DNA of 25,031 nt from DASYPQ01 sp046155895. Its GTDB lineage: Bacteria > Planctomycetota > UBA1135 > GCA-002686595. Below, piece after piece: positions 23,137 through 25,031 of this stretch (position 1 is the first letter of the stretch; the number at the start of each line of letters is the position of its first letter). A model generated the notes under the pieces. That model was not told the origin of the DNA. It saw only the letters and a program-made list of their open reading frames with translations, and did no database searches. The translations under genes were made by a program, and so were the position numbers. The DNA lies in assembly GCA_046155895.1 (NCBI GenBank), contig JBJXFB010000159.1, positions 1-25,031 of the forward strand, given 5' to 3'.

Positions 23137-23646
23137 ATGTTGGGAACCCTCTCGAGAACCACGACCGACCTCGCCTTCATGGACGAGGCTCTGCGCGAGG
23201 CGCGGCTCGCGGCGGGGGAGGACGAGGTCCCGATCGGCGCCGTCGTGGTGATCGACGGCCGTGTGGTCGCCCGCGCGCACAACCAGACGCGGACCCGGAA
23301 CGACCCGACCGCCCACGCGGAGCTCCTGGCCGTCTCGGCCGCGTCGCGCGCGGTCGCAGCGCAGCGAGGATTCGGAGCGCAGCGGATTCCCGGGGCGACC
23401 GTCTACACGACCGTCGAGCCGTGCTTCATGTGCGCCGGGGCGCTGCTCCACGCGCGCGTCCAGCGCGTCGTGTGGGCTGTCCGCGACCCGAAGTTCGGGG
23501 CCTGCGCGTCGCTCGGGGCCGTGCTCGACCTGCCCGGGCTGAACCACGCGATCGACCACGAAGAGGGCCCGGGCGCGGACGCCGCGCGCGAGCTGCTCGT
23601 CTCGTTCTTTCAGAAGAAGCGCGCGGACGCGCGGCGGACGGGCTAG
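23137..23646 (+). CDS. tadA: tRNA-specific adenosine deaminase
   Basis: TadA deaminates A34 of tRNA-Arg(ACG) to inosine using a zinc-bound water. The 169-residue protein has the zinc and proton-shuttle motif HAE at 60-62 and PCFMC at 95-99 (zinc ligands His60, Cys96, Cys99). The surrounding TVEPCFMCAGALLHARV, the RDPKFGACASLG segment and LNH agree with TadA rather than other deaminases. The start at 23137 follows GGGAG by 10 nt; an in-frame ATG at 23179 would also keep the whole catalytic domain. It lies 44 nt after its substrate tRNA and 35 nt before a tRNA-Ser gene. Confidence 0.95.
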   Translation: MLGTLSRTTTDLAFMDEALREARLAAGEDEVPIGAVVVIDGRVVARAHNQTRTRNDPTAHAELLAVSAASRAVAAQRGFGAQRIPGATVYTTVEPCFMCAGALLHARVQRVVWAVRDPKFGACASLGAVLDLPGLNHAIDHEEGPGADAARELLVSFFQKKRADARRTG

Positions 23647-23681
23647 AGCGCCCTCGCCGACGTCCTGCGCGCACAGACAAG

Positions 23682-23773
23682 GGAGAGGTGCCAGAGCGGC
23701 TGATCGGACTGGTTTCGAAAACCAGCGTGTACCTTTCGGTGCACCGGGGGTTCAAATCCCCCCCTCTCCGCCA
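23682..23773 (+). tRNA. tRNA-Ser (anticodon CGA)
   Basis: A 92-nt class II tRNA with acceptor GGAGAGG/CCTCTCC, anticodon stem CTGGT/ACCAG, loop TTCGAAA with anticodon CGA at 23716-23718, and a long variable arm (7-bp stem GTGTACC/GGTGCAC). The T arm is GGGGG-TTCAAAT-CCCCC, the discriminator is G, and CCA is encoded. It reads UCG. Confidence 0.97.
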
Positions 23774-23805
23774 GCACGGCGGCGAGCCGTCGCGCGTCGA
23801 TCCAT

Positions 23806-23895
23806 GGAGAGGTGTCCGAGTGGCTGAAGGAGCACGCTGGGAAAGCGTGTGTGTCGGCAACGGCATCGCGGGTTCGAATCCCGCCCTCTCCGCCA
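23806..23895 (+). tRNA. tRNA-Ser (anticodon GGA) with G at position 33
   Basis: A 90-nt class II tRNA with the same acceptor stem as its neighbour (GGAGAGG/CCTCTCC), a perfect anticodon stem CACGC/GCGTG, a long variable arm (23850-23867), T arm GCGGG-TTCGAAT-CCCGC, discriminator G and encoded CCA. The seven-base anticodon loop is TGGGAAA, so the anticodon is GGA (23840-23842) and base 33, almost always U in tRNAs, is G (23839). All other serine identity features are normal. It would read UCC and UCU. Confidence 0.9.
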
Positions 23896-23920
23896 CGCGC
23901 GGCTCGCGGCCAGGACGGAT

Positions 23921-24047
23921 GGCGCGCCCGGTTTCGGGTTCGCTCGCCGGCGATGAGATCGGTTCGAACCGGGTCAGGCCGGGAACGGAGCAGCCCTAAG
24001 GACAGGGTCTCATGCGCTGCGCGAGCGGGCCCGACAGCGGGCGCGCC
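23921..24047 (+). ncRNA. ffs: Signal recognition particle RNA (4.5S type)
   Basis: The Ffh-binding core GGTCAGG (23972-23978), the GGAA tetraloop (23982-23985) and GGAGCAGCC (23987-23995) form the conserved apical hairpin. Outer helices pair GATGAGA with TCTCATG and CGCTCG with CGAGCG, and a perfect 10-bp terminal helix joins 23921-23930 to 24038-24047, giving about 127 nt. SRP RNA with Ffh targets membrane proteins to SecY. The ends are estimated from the terminal helix. It lies 25 nt after tRNA-Ser and 29 nt before dnaX, a common neighbourhood. Confidence 0.93.
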
Positions 24048-24064
24048 CCGGCGGATGCCTGGTG

Positions 24065-24070
24065 TATATT
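24065..24070 (+). promoter_or_regulatory. -10 element of dnaX
   Basis: TATATT matches the -10 consensus at 5 of 6 positions in otherwise very GC-rich sequence, with TG immediately before it. The expected start of transcription falls at about 24077, the dnaX GTG itself. There is no recognisable -35 box; that region lies in the terminal helix of the SRP RNA. Confidence 0.5.
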
Positions 24071-24076
24071 CGGCGC

Positions 24077-25031
24077 GTGAGCTACATCGTCCTCGCGCGC
24101 AAGTACCGTCCGAAGACTTTCGCCGAGGTCGTCGGGCAGCGCAGCGCGACCGCGACGCTGCGCGGGGCGATCGAGGACGAGCGCATCGGCCACGCCTACC
24201 TCTTCTGCGGGCCGCGCGGGACCGGGAAGACGACCACGGCCCGGATCTTCGCCAAGGCCCTGAACTGCGAGAAGGGCCCGACCGCGGACCCCTGCGGGAC
24301 CTGCGAGCGCTGCAGCGCGGCGGAGGACGGCTCCGACGTCGACATCGTCGAGATGGACGCCGCTAGCAACCGCGGGATCGACGACATCCGCAGCTTGCGC
24401 GAGTCCGCCAGCTACCGGCCGATGCGCGCGCGCTTCAAGATCTTCATCGTCGACGAGGCGCACATGCTGACGAAGGAGGCCGTGAACGCCTTCCTGAAGA
24501 CGCTCGAGGAGCCTCCGCCGCACGTCAAGCTCTTCTTCGCCACGACCGAGCCCGAGAAGCTCCTCCCGACCTTCCTCTCGCGCTGCCAGACCGTGAAGCT
24601 CGAGCTCCTGCCCGAGGCCGAGATCGCGGCGCGGCTCCAGGCGGTCTTCGCGAAGGAGGAGATCCGGGCCGAGGCGGGCGTCGCGGAGGAGATCGCGCGG
24701 CGCTCGCGCGGAGGCCTCCGGGACGCGCTCTCGCTCGCCGACCAGGTCATCTCCCTGGTGGGGGACGAGCCGGCGCTGCGCGATCTCGACCAGCTCTCGG
24801 AGGGGACGGGCCGCGAGGAAATCGAGGTCCTGCTCGATCGCGTGGAGGCGGGCGACCGTGCGGGGACTCTGGCCGCGCTGCCGGCGATCGAAGGGAGCGA
24901 GCGGGAGCTCCTGACGGGGCTGCTCGCGAGCCTCCGGAGCTCGCTGCTCCTCGGCCTGTGCGGCGCCGATCATCCGCTGCCCGACCTCGGGGCCGAGTCG
25001 AAGCGCCGCGCGCGCGAGCGCGTCGAGCGCC
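24077..25031 (+). CDS. dnaX: DNA polymerase III subunit gamma/tau, N-terminal part
   Basis: The first 318 codons of the clamp-loader ATPase; the rest is beyond the window. The start is GTG (MSYIVLARKYRPKTFAEVVGQ, the canonical N-terminus). The Walker A motif GPRGTGKT is at 45-52, zinc cysteines at 64, 73, 76 and 79, Walker B IFIVDEAH at 122-129, the LEEPP segment at 143-147 and the SRC arginine-finger motif at 168-170. The AAA+ lid follows (SRGGLRDALSLADQ). There is no ribosome binding site, and a -10 element sits so close upstream that the mRNA may begin at the GTG. Confidence 0.96.
   Translation, partial: MSYIVLARKYRPKTFAEVVGQRSATATLRGAIEDERIGHAYLFCGPRGTGKTTTARIFAKALNCEKGPTADPCGTCERCSAAEDGSDVDIVEMDAASNRGIDDIRSLRESASYRPMRARFKIFIVDEAHMLTKEAVNAFLKTLEEPPPHVKLFFATTEPEKLLPTFLSRCQTVKLELLPEAEIAARLQAVFAKEEIRAEAGVAEEIARRSRGGLRDALSLADQVISLVGDEPALRDLDQLSEGTGREEIEVLLDRVEAGDRAGTLAALPAIEGSERELLTGLLASLRSSLLLGLCGADHPLPDLGAESKRRARERVER

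Noticed and set aside
23806..23895. Reading this tRNA as a serine tRNA with anticodon GGG (proline codons)
   Set aside because: Placing U at 33 to give GGG needs an anticodon stem with two mismatches; the stem CACGC/GCGTG is perfect only with the GGA reading.

Overview
The window is GC-rich (about two thirds G+C by eye) bacterial chromosome, densely coding. Most of it is the conserved S10-spc-alpha ribosomal protein cluster. Several traits suggest a member of the Planctomycetota or a nearby lineage: an RpoA N-terminus of the MRIRWR type, no rpmD (L30) between rpsE and rplO, Lys/Ala-rich tails on several ribosomal proteins, zinc-type S14, S4 and L36, and frequent GTG/TTG starts. This placement is an inference from remembered family features. 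No 16S gene is present to confirm it.

Layout. Positions 1-1473 hold the C-terminal two thirds of an EF-G-like factor with an altered domain IV tip. After a promoter-bearing gap, rpsJ starts a 26-gene plus-strand series ending at 16914: rpsJ, rplC, rplD, rplW, rplB, rpsS, rplV, rpsC, rplP, rpmC, rpsQ, rplN, rplX, rplE, rpsN, rpsH, rplF, rplR, rpsE, rplO, secY, adk, infA, rpmJ, rpsM, rpsK, followed by rpsD, rpoA and rplQ. Many of these genes overlap by 1-17 nt or are separated by a few bases, which implies translational coupling. The exceptions are a 265-nt hairpin-rich spacer between rpsJ and rplC and a 130-nt gap before rpoA. rpmD and map, often found in this cluster, are absent.

Downstream, mscL (+) converges on a minus-strand group: an N-acylornithine carbamoyltransferase-like gene, dnaE only 4 nt after it, and then a DUF2959-like lipoprotein gene. 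Two long hairpins lie between the convergent units.

The right end is a plus-strand RNA and DNA-replication neighbourhood: a near-consensus promoter, tRNA-Arg(ACG), tadA (whose product converts A34 of that tRNA to inosine), tRNA-Ser(CGA), tRNA-Ser(GGA), the SRP 4.5S RNA, and the start of dnaX, which runs off the window.

I see no transposon, prophage, CRISPR array or clearly new multi-gene system. The observations most worth a second look are small-scale: a tRNA-Ser(GGA) with G instead of U at position 33, the tRNA-Arg(ACG)/tadA pair with a hairpin over the tadA ribosome binding site, an EF-G lacking usual domain IV tip residues, a transcarbamylase with mixed specificity signatures, and a probably leaderless dnaX.
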